Assembly: GCA_030704615.1 (NCBI GenBank)
Contig: CM060733.1
Location: 26,536,001 to 26,600,000, forward strand
Origin: Takakia lepidozioides
Lineage: Eukaryota > Streptophyta > Takakiopsida > Takakiales > Takakiaceae
Direction: 5' to 3'
DNA: 64,000 bases
The position numbers were made by a program, and so were the translations under genes. Under the pieces are notes generated by a model. That model was not told the DNA's origin. It made no database searches and saw only the letters and a list, made by a program, of their open reading frames with translations. Positions 36,885 to 47,679 of this stretch are shown in pieces; the first letter of the stretch is position 1, and every line of letters begins with the position of its first letter.

Positions 36885-39779
36885 ATGAGTTCCCCTCGCC
36901 CATGCGGAGGACTTCCAATTAATCACCCCTGTAGACAGAACAACCGGGATGACAGGTTGTGGGAAAGAGAAGTGGCACGTGCCCGAGCCCTTGGGCTTTC
37001 AAGGATGCCATGCCCATGTGAACGTTGTTTGGGCACTACAAGTAGATCTGAGGACGGTGTGCGCACATATCTCCTTCACCACAAAAGACATGAAACATTT
37101 CGGGTGTGGATTGGAGATGGATCTGCAGACAAAGACGATGAGGAGTGGGCACAATTGGACAATGCACACCCCCAAGGGAGCCATACAGACAAGCCAGACG
37201 AGGACTATGTCATGGGCGCAGGACAGGAACCAGGCATGGACGGAGGGGTGGAGATTACTCGAATGTTGCAGAAAGAATTCCACATCATGGACGATGCTGA
37301 AGAGGGGGACGGCGCTGCGACAACTGGGGATGGTGATGACGCAGGAAATGAAGGCATTCACGTGGGGGAAGGCGTGGAAGGAGGTGGAGATGGAAATGAG
37401 AATTCTGCACACATGACACTAGAAGAAGCATGTGTGCCACTGTACGAGGGATGCAAATCCACAAAGCTTGCTGCCAGCATGCTGTTGATGAACCTGTGCA
37501 CAACCCACGGTGTGTCAGACCATTTTGTGGACGAGTTGTTCTCTTTGCTTCGGCTGAACTTGCTTCCACAACCAAATGAAATGCCAAAAAGCTGTCACAT
37601 GGCCAACAAAATGATTGGGAAGCTCGGCCTCAACTACGTGAAAATACATGCATGTCCAAAAGGACATGTACTTTTCAGAAGAGAGTACAAGGACGCTATG
37701 GAGTGCCCCAAATGCGGTGCAGCCCGATACCATGATGTGGGCAGGTTACAACAGCCAGCCAAGGTGTTGAGGCACTTTCCCCTTATTTTCCCGTCTATTA
37801 CGAATGTACAAATGCAAGGCCATTAGTGAGCTCATGACTTGGCATTCCAGGAATGCCTCAAACGATGGTTTGGTAAGGCATGTCCCAGATTCCCTTGCAT
37901 GGAAGCATATAGATGCAACTTGGCCCGATTTCGCCGAGGACCCACGCAATGTGCGATTGGCTGTATCTACGGATGGAGTAAACCCATACGGATCAAAGAG
38001 TTGCACATGGTCCACATGGCCCGTGCAGTTGGTGGCATACAACCTGCCACCATGGTTGACAACAAAGAAATTCTTTGTCATGTTGTCTCTCTTGATTCCA
38101 GGCAAGGAGTCCGTGACAAATGCAAACATAGATGTGTATTTGCAACCATTGATTGAAGAGCTACAGGAGTTGAAGCTTACGACATTTTGAAACCAGTAGG
38201 GCAACGGAGTTTCACCCTCCGTGCCATACTCATGTGGTCAATCCACGATTTCCCCGCATATGGCCTTATTGCGGGTTGCAAGACGAAGGGCTACAAAGGG
38301 TGCCCCATTTGTGGGCCCTATGTGGATTCACGGCACTCAAAGCCATTAGGGAAGACAATATACATGGGGCATCGACGTTACCTTGCAAGAAACCACCCCT
38401 ACCTACGAGCAGGCCGACACTTCAATGGATGTGTTGAAAAGAAAATGGCACCAAATGCTGTGACACCGGAGGAGACATTGCAATTTGCAAAGGAGAAAGA
38501 GGCGTTCATGGAGATTGGAGGGAGAGAAGGAAGTAGTGCGGATCTAGCCATGTCGCACGGGGTGAAGCGCCGGACAATCCTTTGGGATTTGCCATACTGG
38601 AAGGTGCATGAATCCCCCCCCCCCCCCCATTCACTCACTTTCTTTCACATTGTGCTTCCTGGAATTACCTTTGCTGTCAGGAGTCCTTCCACCAACTCCT
38701 AAGTCAGTGTAACTACTATGCAGTAGATGTTGAAGTCGTACACCTCACTGTGTAGAGGATCGTGCAGTTGTTGAAAGCATAATGTAGTAACATGGACAAC
38801 TTCTGCCACATATTCTACTATTTTTGCCCATAGAACTTGGTCTCATGGGAGGACATTTGGCATTTCAGAACCTCTTGCAGCGGTACCTCCTGGACCCCAT
38901 GCATTGTGAGAAGAACTTATGCGAGAACATTCTGAAGACTATCTTTGGGAGAAGGATACGATAAACGTACGAAAGAACATGGAGATTGAAGGGATACGGT
39001 CACATCTGTGGCTAAGGCCTGATCCAAATAGACCAGGCAAAGTGCTCATGCCAAAAGCATCATACGTCCTGACCAAATCAGAGCAAGAGGAATTTTTGAA
39101 GACATTGGGAGCCATGAAAGTGCCAACCGGATTCTCGGGTGCTTTCCAAAAGCATGCCATAAACAAGAAATGGTCGGGGATGAAGTCACATGATCTACAC
39201 GTGATGATGCAGCAGATTTTGCCAGTGTGCATTCGGGGTACGATGGTGTCGGGTCCTCGAACAACCATAATGCGTGTAAGTCGAGTGTTTAGGAAGATTT
39301 GTGCGAAGGTGTGGGATCCGAGGGACATTACATCGCTGCATGAGGATGTGGCTGTGACCCTATGTTTGCTGGAGAAAGAATTCCCTCCATCATTCTTTGA
39401 CGTCATGACGCACTTGCTAGTGCATCTTGTAGAGGAGCTGCATGTGTGTGGGCCCATAGCCAGCCGTTGGATGTACCCCATGGAGAGGTACATGAAGGAT
39501 CTGAAGGGGTATGTACGCAACATGACACGGCCAGAGGGGAGTATGGCGGAGGGCTACATCCGCGACGAAGCCCTGGGCTTCATGACAGAGTATATGTCTT
39601 CATTTGATGCAATACAACGACGGGTGTGGGACGAGAACGAGGAAGAATGAGTTGTAGGCGAGGTCCTAGAAGGTGGTGGAACAAAGCGTGCCATGAGCCC
39701 GCGCCTTCGGGATGTGGCACATGATTATGTGCTGAACAACACAACAACCATGACACCATGGAGACAGTGGGTGTAAACT
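36885..39779 (+). pseudogene. Tnp2-type CACTA transposase, several frame breaks
   Basis: The start is the ATG at 36,885. An N-terminal transposase-associated region has CPCERCLG; then come KIHACPKGHVLFRREY and MECPKCGAARYH. A frame change at about 37,790-37,804 leads to RLLRMYKCKAISELMTWH, and another at about 38,165 leads to GVEAYDILKPVGQRS and the core motif GCKTKGYKGCPICG. A probable intron runs from YWK (38,602) to NLLQRYLLDPMHCEKN (38,869), with a further frame break near 38,945. The DUF4218-like region follows (PSFFDVMTHLLVHLVEELHV). A TGA at 39,648 is followed in the same frame by MSPRLRDVAHDYVLNN and a stop at 39,779, so the TGA looks premature. The element's transposase is therefore broken. 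Confidence 0.85.
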
Positions 39780-39919
39780 TTACATCCCTCCTGTGCTATT
39801 CTTAATGGTCTTTGTATGCATGAATTACATATATATTGTCACAAGTCATTCCGGCCACTATGGGAGTGGGATCGTGTACTAACAGGGTGCTTCAGACGAC
39901 AACAGAGGGTGTTTCGTAG

Positions 39920-40948
39920 TTGGTGTTGTTGCTTGCAAGTGATCATGAAGTAGGCTGCATCACTACAATGTGCTTGAAAGGACACACTCTACATGTGGCA
40001 TGCATGTACAGTACGGTGTTGGTCAGGGGGACTGAGTTGCAGCTTCTATTTGGTTTCTGCCAGAAAATACGCAGCGGAGAAGGTCCGCCTGAAAACGGAA
40101 CGGAGAGCATTTGCAAAGCATGGTGGAGGGGCGGTCGTAGGCGCAGATCCCCGGTGGAGTACCCGACAACAATGGAGGAGCTGCAGCCCTTTATAGTGTG
40201 GGTCAGATCTGCAATTGCAGTGTACGCATCAGAGAACGAGGACCCAGATGAGGGCATGGTGAGTCTGTCATTCCCCCCAGGGCTGATTGTCACTTCGTAC
40301 CGATCAATGAAAGCATATGGCAATCACTATAGAGTGGACGATGCCAACACCAGCCTCCTGGTGACTTATGACAGCGGAGTGGCATCATTTTTTGAACAAG
40401 AGAGTAGGAGCTGTGCACGAGATCGGAATCCAATTTCATGCCATGTGCAATATGTAGAAGTGATCAAAGAGATCCTTAAACTAGACTATGGTCTTGTGAA
40501 GCCAATTCTATTCCGTTGTTCTTGGGTAAAAGCCAATATGGTAGGAGAGAATGCCACCATGAAACGGGATGAGTACGGGTTCCTCCTTGCTAATTTCAGA
40601 AAAATGCTACCACAAGATGAAGAGCCATTCATCTTCCCATCGCAAGTTGAGCAAGTTTTCTTTTCAGATGACATCCATGCGCCGGGATGGAAAGTGGTTC
40701 TTCACAAGGACCCCCGGGCCAAACGAGTCGTTGCCGACGTCCATGATCTGGACCTAGGGGAGAATGCCGACCACGAGGGTCTGAGGGAATCACGAAATCT
40801 ACCAGATACGGCCGAACCAGTCTCTTTGGAAGGAGCAGTTACCTTTAATGAGGAAGACATTCCAGGGTTGGTAATTACCTCCAGGCAAATTGCAGATGTG
40901 GGTAGTGAAGGGGAAGATTATTTGGATACGGATAGTGAGCCCAGCTGA
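39920..40948 (+). CDS. CACTA transposase 3' region with DUF4216-like domain
   Basis: An open frame with HVQYVEVIKEILKLDYG, LFRCSWVKANMVGENATMKR and QVEQVFFSDDIHAPGWKVVL, which is the DUF4216 region normally found at the C-terminal end of Tnp2 transposases, plus an acidic tail ending at the TGA at 40,948. The frame has no early ATG, so it is more likely a downstream exon of the transposase at 36.9-39.8 kb than a separate gene. The exon start was not fixed. Confidence 0.75.
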   Translation: MVLLLASDHEVGCITTMCLKGHTLHVACMYSTVLVRGTELQLLFGFCQKIRSGEGPPENGTESICKAWWRGGRRRRSPVEYPTTMEELQPFIVWVRSAIAVYASENEDPDEGMVSLSFPPGLIVTSYRSMKAYGNHYRVDDANTSLLVTYDSGVASFFEQESRSCARDRNPISCHVQYVEVIKEILKLDYGLVKPILFRCSWVKANMVGENATMKRDEYGFLLANFRKMLPQDEEPFIFPSQVEQVFFSDDIHAPGWKVVLHKDPRAKRVVADVHDLDLGENADHEGLRESRNLPDTAEPVSLEGAVTFNEEDIPGLVITSRQIADVGSEGEDYLDTDSEPS

Positions 40949-42481
40949 ATCTCAGTGTCCATTAAGCCAGCAGCTCGTAGACGAGAGCTATGCTAAGGAC
41001 TCTTACTGTCCTTAGAACCCATTTTGTACAGTCCTGCTTATAAGCAAGGGCGAGACAGTTAATAGTATCGATAATGTATGGGTATGTGGTCACTGACTGT
41101 CTTGTGAACAAACCTTTTTTTGTTCTGCCCATATTGTTTCTGACATGTGAGGAGAGGATCGTCTTCATGTACGGGAAGTAGACGTGAATGTGTGCATGCA
41201 TTTTCTGGCCCATCTGCATGCTTTCCAGGAACAAAGACCAGTGGAATGGGGGGTGTCTCCAAAGGAGCAGGACCGAACGACACCTTTTTGTGCTTCCCTT
41301 GCTTTCCTTCTCACCATTGTTCCATTCTCCCACCTGCCCAATAGCAGCACTCTCGAAGCAATAGCATGACATATGTTCGCACATGGTCTTCTTCACCAGT
41401 GAATGAGCTTTTATGCTACATGTACTGCCCCGTCCACATTAACGTTGATCCCTACAAGCACTTGGCAAGACACCCCAGAGCCGCAAATCCAGCAACCACC
41501 ACAAACACATCTAACTGATTGTAGTGACACGGGAATAGCTCACTTGTAGAGGAATTGAACCTCCAGCCAAATGAATGGCTCTGCCCCTTGTAGCACAAGT
41601 GCGATGCAAAAACAAGGTGAGTACAAAATGAAGAAGCACTTACGAGGTCCCCATCCCTGGGATGGGCTCCCACTTCTGCTCTGGAACTGTGCAGGCCTGA
41701 GTAGCACCAAATTGCATGAATCCTAAGCCTGAATGTCAAATGCAGGTTTATGTCGCGATGTAGCACGCCATCATCTTACCTGTAATTTCCAATTTCACTG
41801 GTGTCACATTTGCCTTCAAGTCAACATCAAAATTAAGTCCACCTATGCGCAAATCGCAGAATCTCTCATGACACCATCTGCGTACCGAAAAACTGGTTTG
41901 GCATGATATAATTGTAGTTCATAACCTTAATGAACGTTTTCAGCCTTTACCTCTCCGTGCGCTCCATCGTGCCTCCATCCAGCACATTCTGTAAATGTTG
42001 AATGACCAAGAACCCGATGTCACACTGTTCTGAGAAGCCACTACGCGCGCTCACAGTATACGAAGGCCTTGTCGTGTCAGGATTTGCATTCCCACGTCCC
42101 GCCATGTCCGACGCAGCACTTGCAACCTTGCCAGACAGGCCAGGTGGAGGCAGCATGTATTAAAATATCTATTCCCCCAAGGCCACATTTTGTTTACCTC
42201 TTTTTGTGAAAGCCACGTCAGCAAATGTGCTGCCGAGTCATGGGTGCAATGAATGCAGTGGTTCATGGAGTCGTTGAGTCGACTACATATTCACTTTAAT
42301 GAATAAATATCTTTATTCCATTAATCGAATTAGGAATGCAAATTTGTAGTCGCATGTGCAGTAATTACAACCACTTGCAATTTTGGCTTTTTCAAATTTT
42401 GTCTGTTTCGACTCTCCAGTAGTCCCGTTTACTACCAAGTGGTTCCCGGAGTGGTCGCGGACATGCAGTCGATTCGAAAAA
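40949..42481. other. CACTA right subterminal region
   Basis: Non-coding. It contains GAGTCGTTGAGTCGACTAC near 42,270, the same GAGTCG word as the palindrome at the left end, and TGCCGAGTCATGGG near 42,232. These are possible transposase-binding repeats. Short frames in 41.0-42.1 kb have no recognisable domain. Confidence 0.55.
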
Positions 42482-42500
42482 GACACGAATGCTTCTAGTG
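42482..42500 (-). repeat. CACTA right terminal inverted repeat
   Basis: GACACGAATGCTTCTAGTG, an exact reverse complement of 28,763-28,781, followed by the AGA target duplication at 42,501-42,503. Confidence 0.95.
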
Positions 42501-42503
42501 AGA

Positions 42504-43490
42504 TGTACCATGTCTTCCATTCCACTTAATACAGTTCGCATTCTTGGATTAAAGATTAGCCCTGCTCGTGGCCTTGAGGTTACCATAGTTGATAGCACGG
42601 CATATGAACCCATAGGGTTGGTCACCTTGCCTATCTGCAGTAGTGGGAAAACTGTCTTGCTGACTTGCATTGTCACCATGGGTGAACAAATTTTGCTGGG
42701 ACTGGATTGGATGAAGGGTGCAGAGGCCAACATTGACATCATGAACAATCTTATGTGCCTTCACAATGGTGAGGGGCAACCTTACAAGGTGAGTCTAAGC
42801 CATGTTACTATTGCCGCTGGGACCTCTATGGCCAACTATTCTTGTCTCAAGCTTCAAGCTGAGCAGATGAAGGAGCAGGTGGGTTTGCATTATAATTGGG
42901 CCAGATTCAGTCAGTTCCAACCACTTGGTGATAATTTGTACCAATGGCATTTCCCTCCACCAGGTAAGAAGTTTGAACCTCCCTTGCCTGTGGCAAAGAA
43001 TACCATGTTGCTACGTTCTCCAGTTGACTTCAATATCCCTGCTTTTTCCCAGCGCATAGTACCTACAAGCTTAGCTTTTGCTTGCCCTACATGTCATTTT
43101 CTTGAGGTTGAAGGCTGGAAAAAACTTACCCTCCAAAAGCACTGTCTGGTTGCTTCTGGGGTTTTAGACAGGGGATTCAAGGGAGATGTCAGATTACTGA
43201 TTGCTAATCCAAAACATATCAGCATCAGTGTCCGCAAGGGTCAGGTCTTTGCTAGGCTCACTGCTTCTCCTTTGTCTGAGTTGGCCTCTGTTCAGAAAGG
43301 CCTCAGTCTTTATGATATTGGACTGGTGGACTCCCCCGTTGACCAACTCCAGGCATTTGCCTCTCACTCCAGCTCCACTGACAAAGGCATGCTTACTCCC
43401 AAACAAGAGCAACATTTCCAGCAGGTCTTAAAAGATATCAAAGTGGGTTACTCCCTAGCAGATTACTCGCCTGCACCTGTTTCTCCGTGA
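42504..43490 (+). pseudogene. Gypsy protease 3' part and dUTPase-like domain
   Basis: Past the CACTA the frame reads CTMSSIPLNTVRILGLK, which continues VIDTR at 28,744-28,762; the active-site DTG appears as DTR, itself possibly an inactivating change. EQILLGLDWMKG matches the retropepsin C-terminal LLG motif. About 43,005-43,275 resembles a dUTPase: DFNIPAFSQRIVPTSLAFACP-like motif 1 (written here only in part), GVLDRGFKGDVRLLIANP as motif 3 and VRKGQVFARLTASP as motif 4. The catalytic RSG-type motif 2 is not recognisable, so dUTP hydrolysis is unlikely. The frame ends at a TGA at 43,490, and a shift of one base near 43,470 leads into the RT frame. Confidence 0.7.
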
Positions 43491-44818
43491 CAATCTCGAC
43501 ATCTTTAGTAAAGGGCTCTATGACTTAGGCCGCACCACCCTTCTGGATCATGACATCATCACGGATGGTAAGCCTATTAAACAACATGCTTATAGGGAGA
43601 GTGTTCGTGAGCGCAAAGTCATTCAGGAAGAGATTACCAAGATGCTTGATGTTGGTGTGATCACCCCCTCCATATCCCCTTGGGCCAGTCCCATTGTCTT
43701 AGAGGGTAAGAAGGATGGCTCAACCCGTTTTTGCGTTGACTTTCGGCGTTTAAATGCCATCACAAATAAAGATGTCTACCCTTTGCCACGCATTAATAAA
43801 ACGCTAAATCAACTTAATGGGGCCACTATCTTCTCTTCATTAGATTTAGCCTCTGGCTTTTGGCAAGTTCCTTTAATTGCTGCTGCTAAGGAGAAAACTC
43901 CCTTCACCTGCAGGATGAGCCTTTTCCAATTTGAAACAATGCTTTTTGGCCTTTGCAACGCCACTGCTACATTTCAGCGCCTTGTGGATATTGTTTTAAG
44001 AAACCTTCGTTGGGAGTGTGCATTAGTTGACATCGATGACATCAATATTTATTCTTCAACGTTTGATGCTCATCTGCTGGATTTACAGCGGGTTGTGTGC
44101 AGACTTCGTACAGCCGGGCTTTAAAGTTAAAGCCAAGAAGTGTGATTTTTGTAGTGAACAACTCCATTTCTTGGGCCATCTGCTTTCTACTGCCGACATC
44201 AGTCCTGACCCAACTAAGATCCAAGCTGTGTGGAACTATCCAACCCCTAGAGATAAAACATGTGTTAAGGCCTTCCTGGGCTTGGGTTCTTACTATCGTC
44301 GCTTCATTTTTCAATTTGCCAAACTAGCTGCTCCACTCACTCGCTTGTTATCCAAGGATGCTCGTTTTGCATGGGGTACTGCTGAAACATCCGCCTTTGA
44401 GAAGCTCAAAATTGCACTAACTTCTGCTCCTGTGCTTGCTTATCCTGATTTTACCTTGCCATTTATCTTGCAAATTGATGCCACTGATCTAGCTATCTCT
44501 GCAGTGTTGAGCCAGATTCAGGATGGTCAGGAGCATGTCATTGCCTACGCCTCTCGCCGCCTTGATAAACATGAGCGTAATTACTCTATCACTGACAAGG
44601 AAGGCCTTGCAGCCATCTTTGGAGTCAAATATTTTAGGCAGTATTTACATGGCTGTCATTTTACCATTGAAACTGATCATCTACCTTTGAAAGCCTTGCT
44701 AACTCCTCGTGAACTCATTGGCAGATTAGCTCGGTGGGCTCTAATACTGCAAGGCTATGACTTCATCATCTCCTACAAGCGTGGGAAGGATAATGTTAAT
44801 GCAGATGCTTTGACTTGA
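43471..44818 (+). pseudogene. Gypsy reverse transcriptase and RNase H
   Basis: RT starts with LLDHDIITDG and ITPSISPWASPIVLEGKKDG. It continues with RFCVDFRRLNAIT, SSLDLASGFWQV and LFGLCNATATFQRLVD. The catalytic YxDD box reads VDIDDINIYSS, so the tyrosine is aspartate while both aspartates remain. A one-base frameshift near 44,100 leads to KAKKCDFCSEQLHFLGH and VKAFLGLGSYYRRFI. RNase H follows (LQIDATDLAISAVL, HERNYSITDKEGLA, FTIETDHLPLKALL), and the frame ends near KDNVNADALT at 44,818. It is the most complete part of the element but is not translatable as one frame. Confidence 0.9.
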
Positions 44819-45204
44819 GGCGAACCCAAAATCCCTGAACCTTACACTACCTTAAAATGACCTGGTCCCTCATGCTGCACGCTCTACACCACCTGCTGTG
44901 TCTGTTTCGGATCCCTATGCCTTGTGTCATTTGCTGGACTATCCTTATGTTCCTCCAGATCTGCTTGACACTTGGGATCTACTTCAGTTTGATGTTGGTT
45001 GACTTTCCTTTGGTATTGGCATGAATTCTAGTCTGGTATCCTGCATAAGGGTCTGATACTTTCCCTTACCTTAGAACTGCTCATCTTATCTTGCGTCTGC
45101 CTTGGTTTGTATCCCGACCGAGGGACTAAGCTACGCCTTACAGCCTGCTTGCCTCCTCATAGGCAGCCAACTGAAAATGAAATCAGGATTACGAAAGGAA
45201 GAGA

Positions 45205-46500
45205 ATGAGGGCTGCCACTTTCTTCTCGCCTGCACTAACCTGTTGTTGTATGGCCATGAGTGATGTAGGCATGGATGATCCATTATACGATGCTTTTCTC
45301 CATAGGTGCAAAACCGGCACCTACCTTAGTGGCATATCCAAGCTGCTCATGAGACAAGTCAACTATCACTTACCCAGCCACCGGGAAAGTGAAGGGAGAA
45401 TGTTCAGAGTTACTGCTTTGGAAGGTACCTCTGCTGTGGAAGTCCCTTCTAGGTCCGCTGTCCCTGCTTTGCTCGAATTGTACCATGCTTCTACTTATGT
45501 TGACCATTTGGGGGTTGCTAAAACTGTCAAGAGATTATAGGAGCAGTATCACTGGAAATGCTTAGTTAAAGATGTCTCAGCTTTCATTGCAAGATGTGTG
45601 CCCTGTCATGCTAAAACCATCATACCTAGGATCGAAGCTCCCTTACCTTTGCAGCCAATCCCGGTGACTGAACCATTTGCCAGGGTTGGCTTAGATCTAG
45701 TTGGACACCTTAAATCCACGTCCAAGAGCCATGCATAACTTGTGGTTGCTACGGACTACCTCACGAAATGGGTTGAGCTCCGACCTCCGGGTGCTAAGGA
45801 TAGTGATGAGGTGGTGCAGTTCTTCTTTGATAAGGTGATACTTCGTCATGGTTGCCCTCTTGAGATCCTCATGGATCAAGGTACAAAGTTCTGCAACCAA
45901 CTTATGGAGATTGTCTTGTTTAATCTCAACACTAAGCATGCCGTTACTGCTCCTTACAATCCCCAATGCAATGGTTTGACAGAACGATTTAAAAAACTAT
46001 ATGTTAGATGCTCGAGAAGAATGGAGCACTCATTGATGAATGGGATATTGCTATGCCTATTCTGCTCTTTGCCTTTAGGACTTCTATCCATGCCAGTACC
46101 AAAATCTCACCTTTTGAATTTTTGTATGGTAGGAAATGTCGAACTCCTTTGCATATTTCCTGGCTGTAGGTATCCGCAACTCAGCCTGAGAATTGGGAAG
46201 TCTTTTTGCTTTCCATGGATGCTAGACGACGTAGTTTGCGTGAACAAAATCTAACATTGTGTTTGCCCAAGCTACTCAGGCCAAGAATTACAACAGACGT
46301 GCTGTGTATTTTGAGTCATTCAAGGTAGGCTAATCTGTTTGTGTCAGATTCCAGCCTGGTAAGCAGATCTCTAAGACCAAACGTAGAATTGATGGCCCTT
46401 ACCTTATCTCTGATATTCTTCCTGGCAGGCAGTATGTCTTGCTCCCCCATCATGTCTCTACTCCTCACTTAGCTAGCTCCATTCATGTTTCATTGCTTGT
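45205..46500 (+). pseudogene. Gypsy integrase, degraded
   Basis: The zinc-binding HHCC region reads LYHASTYVDHLG and, after an in-frame TAG at 45,538, CVPCHAKT. The catalytic core has VGLDLVGHL (first Asp), a TAA near 45,736, ILMDQGTKFCNQL (second Asp) and APYNPQCNGLTERF (Glu). After another shift, GKQISKTKRRIDGPYLI at about 46.36-46.41 kb matches the GPY/F C-terminal module. I see no chromodomain. Multiple stops make it inactive. Confidence 0.85.
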
Positions 46501-46519
46501 TCTATGCACTCTTACTTTT

Positions 46520-47436
46520 GATCTAACCTGTTTGAATGTTGAGAACCGTTAGGTGATCTTCACCCCCACAGCTCGGACAGCTCGTACTTAGACCATGACA
46601 TCTTCTTCTTTAGAATAGTTTTTTTTGAATTTCGTGATAGTTTTCTGCACCAATTGTAGCACTTGGGGTTTTTCCTATGGGATGTTTTGTCCTCCATCCA
46701 ACTTGCAGGGTGAGGTTTTCTTCCCTAGGTTTTTTCATCCCTTATGTGCCGGGTGTGTAGCTTGTTTTGGGCTAGGCTTCGTTTTTGTTCTTCTTGAGCT
46801 CATCACTCACAGGAGCTCGCAATTTCTTGTGGCCCCAGCAGACTTCACATATGTGGAGCTGGCCGGATTCCTTTTCACCTTCCTTTTCGACGTGGATGAA
46901 TGGAGGAGGGATGCGCTCCAGATGATTTAGGGATGGACGGAGCCAGGATGAAGTCTAGATGAACTTACACCTTGCGCATGAGGATGAGCTGACAACAACT
47001 GATGACTTTATTAGGTGCTGTCTTATTCTACAGCTAGTTTAGGATTAGATTAGGATGGATCTAGGTGATCTGGCTTCTTTCTATGGCTATGCTGGAAGGG
47101 CATCTGGTGGGCCTATATGTAAGTGTCATGCGGCACTAGGATTAGATTATGACCTAATACTATTTAAGCCTTACTACCGTGGCAGTGAAGGTGGTGGCTT
47201 TTGGGTCTTACGCAAGTGTACGCTGGGTGTAACGGTGTGCTCGAGTATGTGGATGAATGTGCTTTGGAAGTCCGAGTCAGTTGCGTCCTCTTCGTGAGAT
47301 TCCATCTTCTCTGCCAGGCCCATCTATTGACTACATTCCCCAGATAGGATTAAGTCCAGTAGAGGAAGGGGAACAAACCCATAGCGCTGGAATCAGACTT
47401 CACAGCTCCTTTTTTCAAAAATAAAAATTGAAACCA
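46520..47436 (+). other. Downstream of gypsy integrase; possible 3' UTR or LTR remnant
   Basis: T-rich start, then a purine-rich stretch (GAATGGAGGAGGGATG near 46,898) and a TATA-like TACTATTTAAGCC near 47,157. The region could include a 3' LTR, but no partner copy exists upstream of gag, so this cannot be shown. No coding domain is recognised. Confidence 0.35.
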
Positions 47437-47653
47437 GCAATCAGTAGTTGGACAGTGCACTGAGTGCCACCCAGATGGTTCTACGGTCATATCCTGCTAC
47501 CTTGATGGCTGTGGTATGTTCTTCTCCCCCCACCCTTGGGCGGTGTCCCATTTCTAAGTCTCCATGGCAGGGTTACTCTGAAAGAGGTTATTTTCTCCTC
47601 TCCCTTTTGAGGGGCCTGATTTGTGAGTTGTCGCTCCAGGTGTTTTCTCTTCA
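47437..47653 (+). mobile_element. tRNA-derived SINE, copy 2
   Basis: Matches the SINE at 13,804-14,041: GTGCACTGAGTGCCAC, then CAGATGGTTCT, GCAGGGTTACT, AAGAGGTTATT, GGGGCCTGAT, and the terminal CAGGTGTTTTCTCTTC. The A-box end is more degraded than in copy 1. Confidence 0.75.
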
Positions 47654-47676
47654 ATATATATATATATATATATATT
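47654..47676. repeat. AT dinucleotide microsatellite at the SINE tail
   Basis: About eleven AT units directly follow the end of SINE copy 2, where copy 1 has an A-rich tail. Tail-derived microsatellite growth is the simplest reading. Confidence 0.8.
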
Positions 47677-47679
47677 CCA

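Larger units (their letters stand above)
28763..42500. mobile_element. CACTA (En/Spm) transposon, 13,738 bp, complete ends
   Basis: The ends are a perfect 19-bp terminal inverted repeat, CACTAGAAGCATTCGTGTC, flanked by a 3-bp AGA target duplication (28,760-28,762 and 42,501-42,503); both are the signature of CACTA elements. Inside are a minus-strand ORF1-type gene (29.88-33.24 kb) carrying an FCP1-like phosphatase domain, and a plus-strand Tnp2-type transposase (36.89-40.95 kb), transcribed away from each other. LINE and PPR-gene fragments fill 33.7-36.3 kb. The insertion falls in the protease codons of the Ty3/gypsy element: removing it and one AGA restores VIDTRCTMSSI across the site. The damaged transposase suggests the copy is not autonomous now, though its ends are intact. 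Confidence 0.95.
27578..46520 (+). mobile_element. Ty3/gypsy retrotransposon, decayed, split by a CACTA element
   Basis: Gag (27.58-28.55 kb), protease (broken at 28,762 and resumed at 42,504), a dUTPase-like domain, reverse transcriptase/RNase H (43.47-44.82 kb) and integrase (45.2-46.5 kb) follow in the PR-RT-RH-IN order of Ty3/gypsy elements. Several frameshifts and stops mark it as inactive. No pair of LTRs is visible: gag directly follows a LINE endonuclease fragment, and the sequence after integrase has no match upstream. The ends given are the coding limits, not the element ends. Confidence 0.85.

Noticed and set aside
46520-47436. 3' LTR of the gypsy element
   Set aside because: No matching copy exists upstream of gag and no TG...CA ends with a target duplication could be found.
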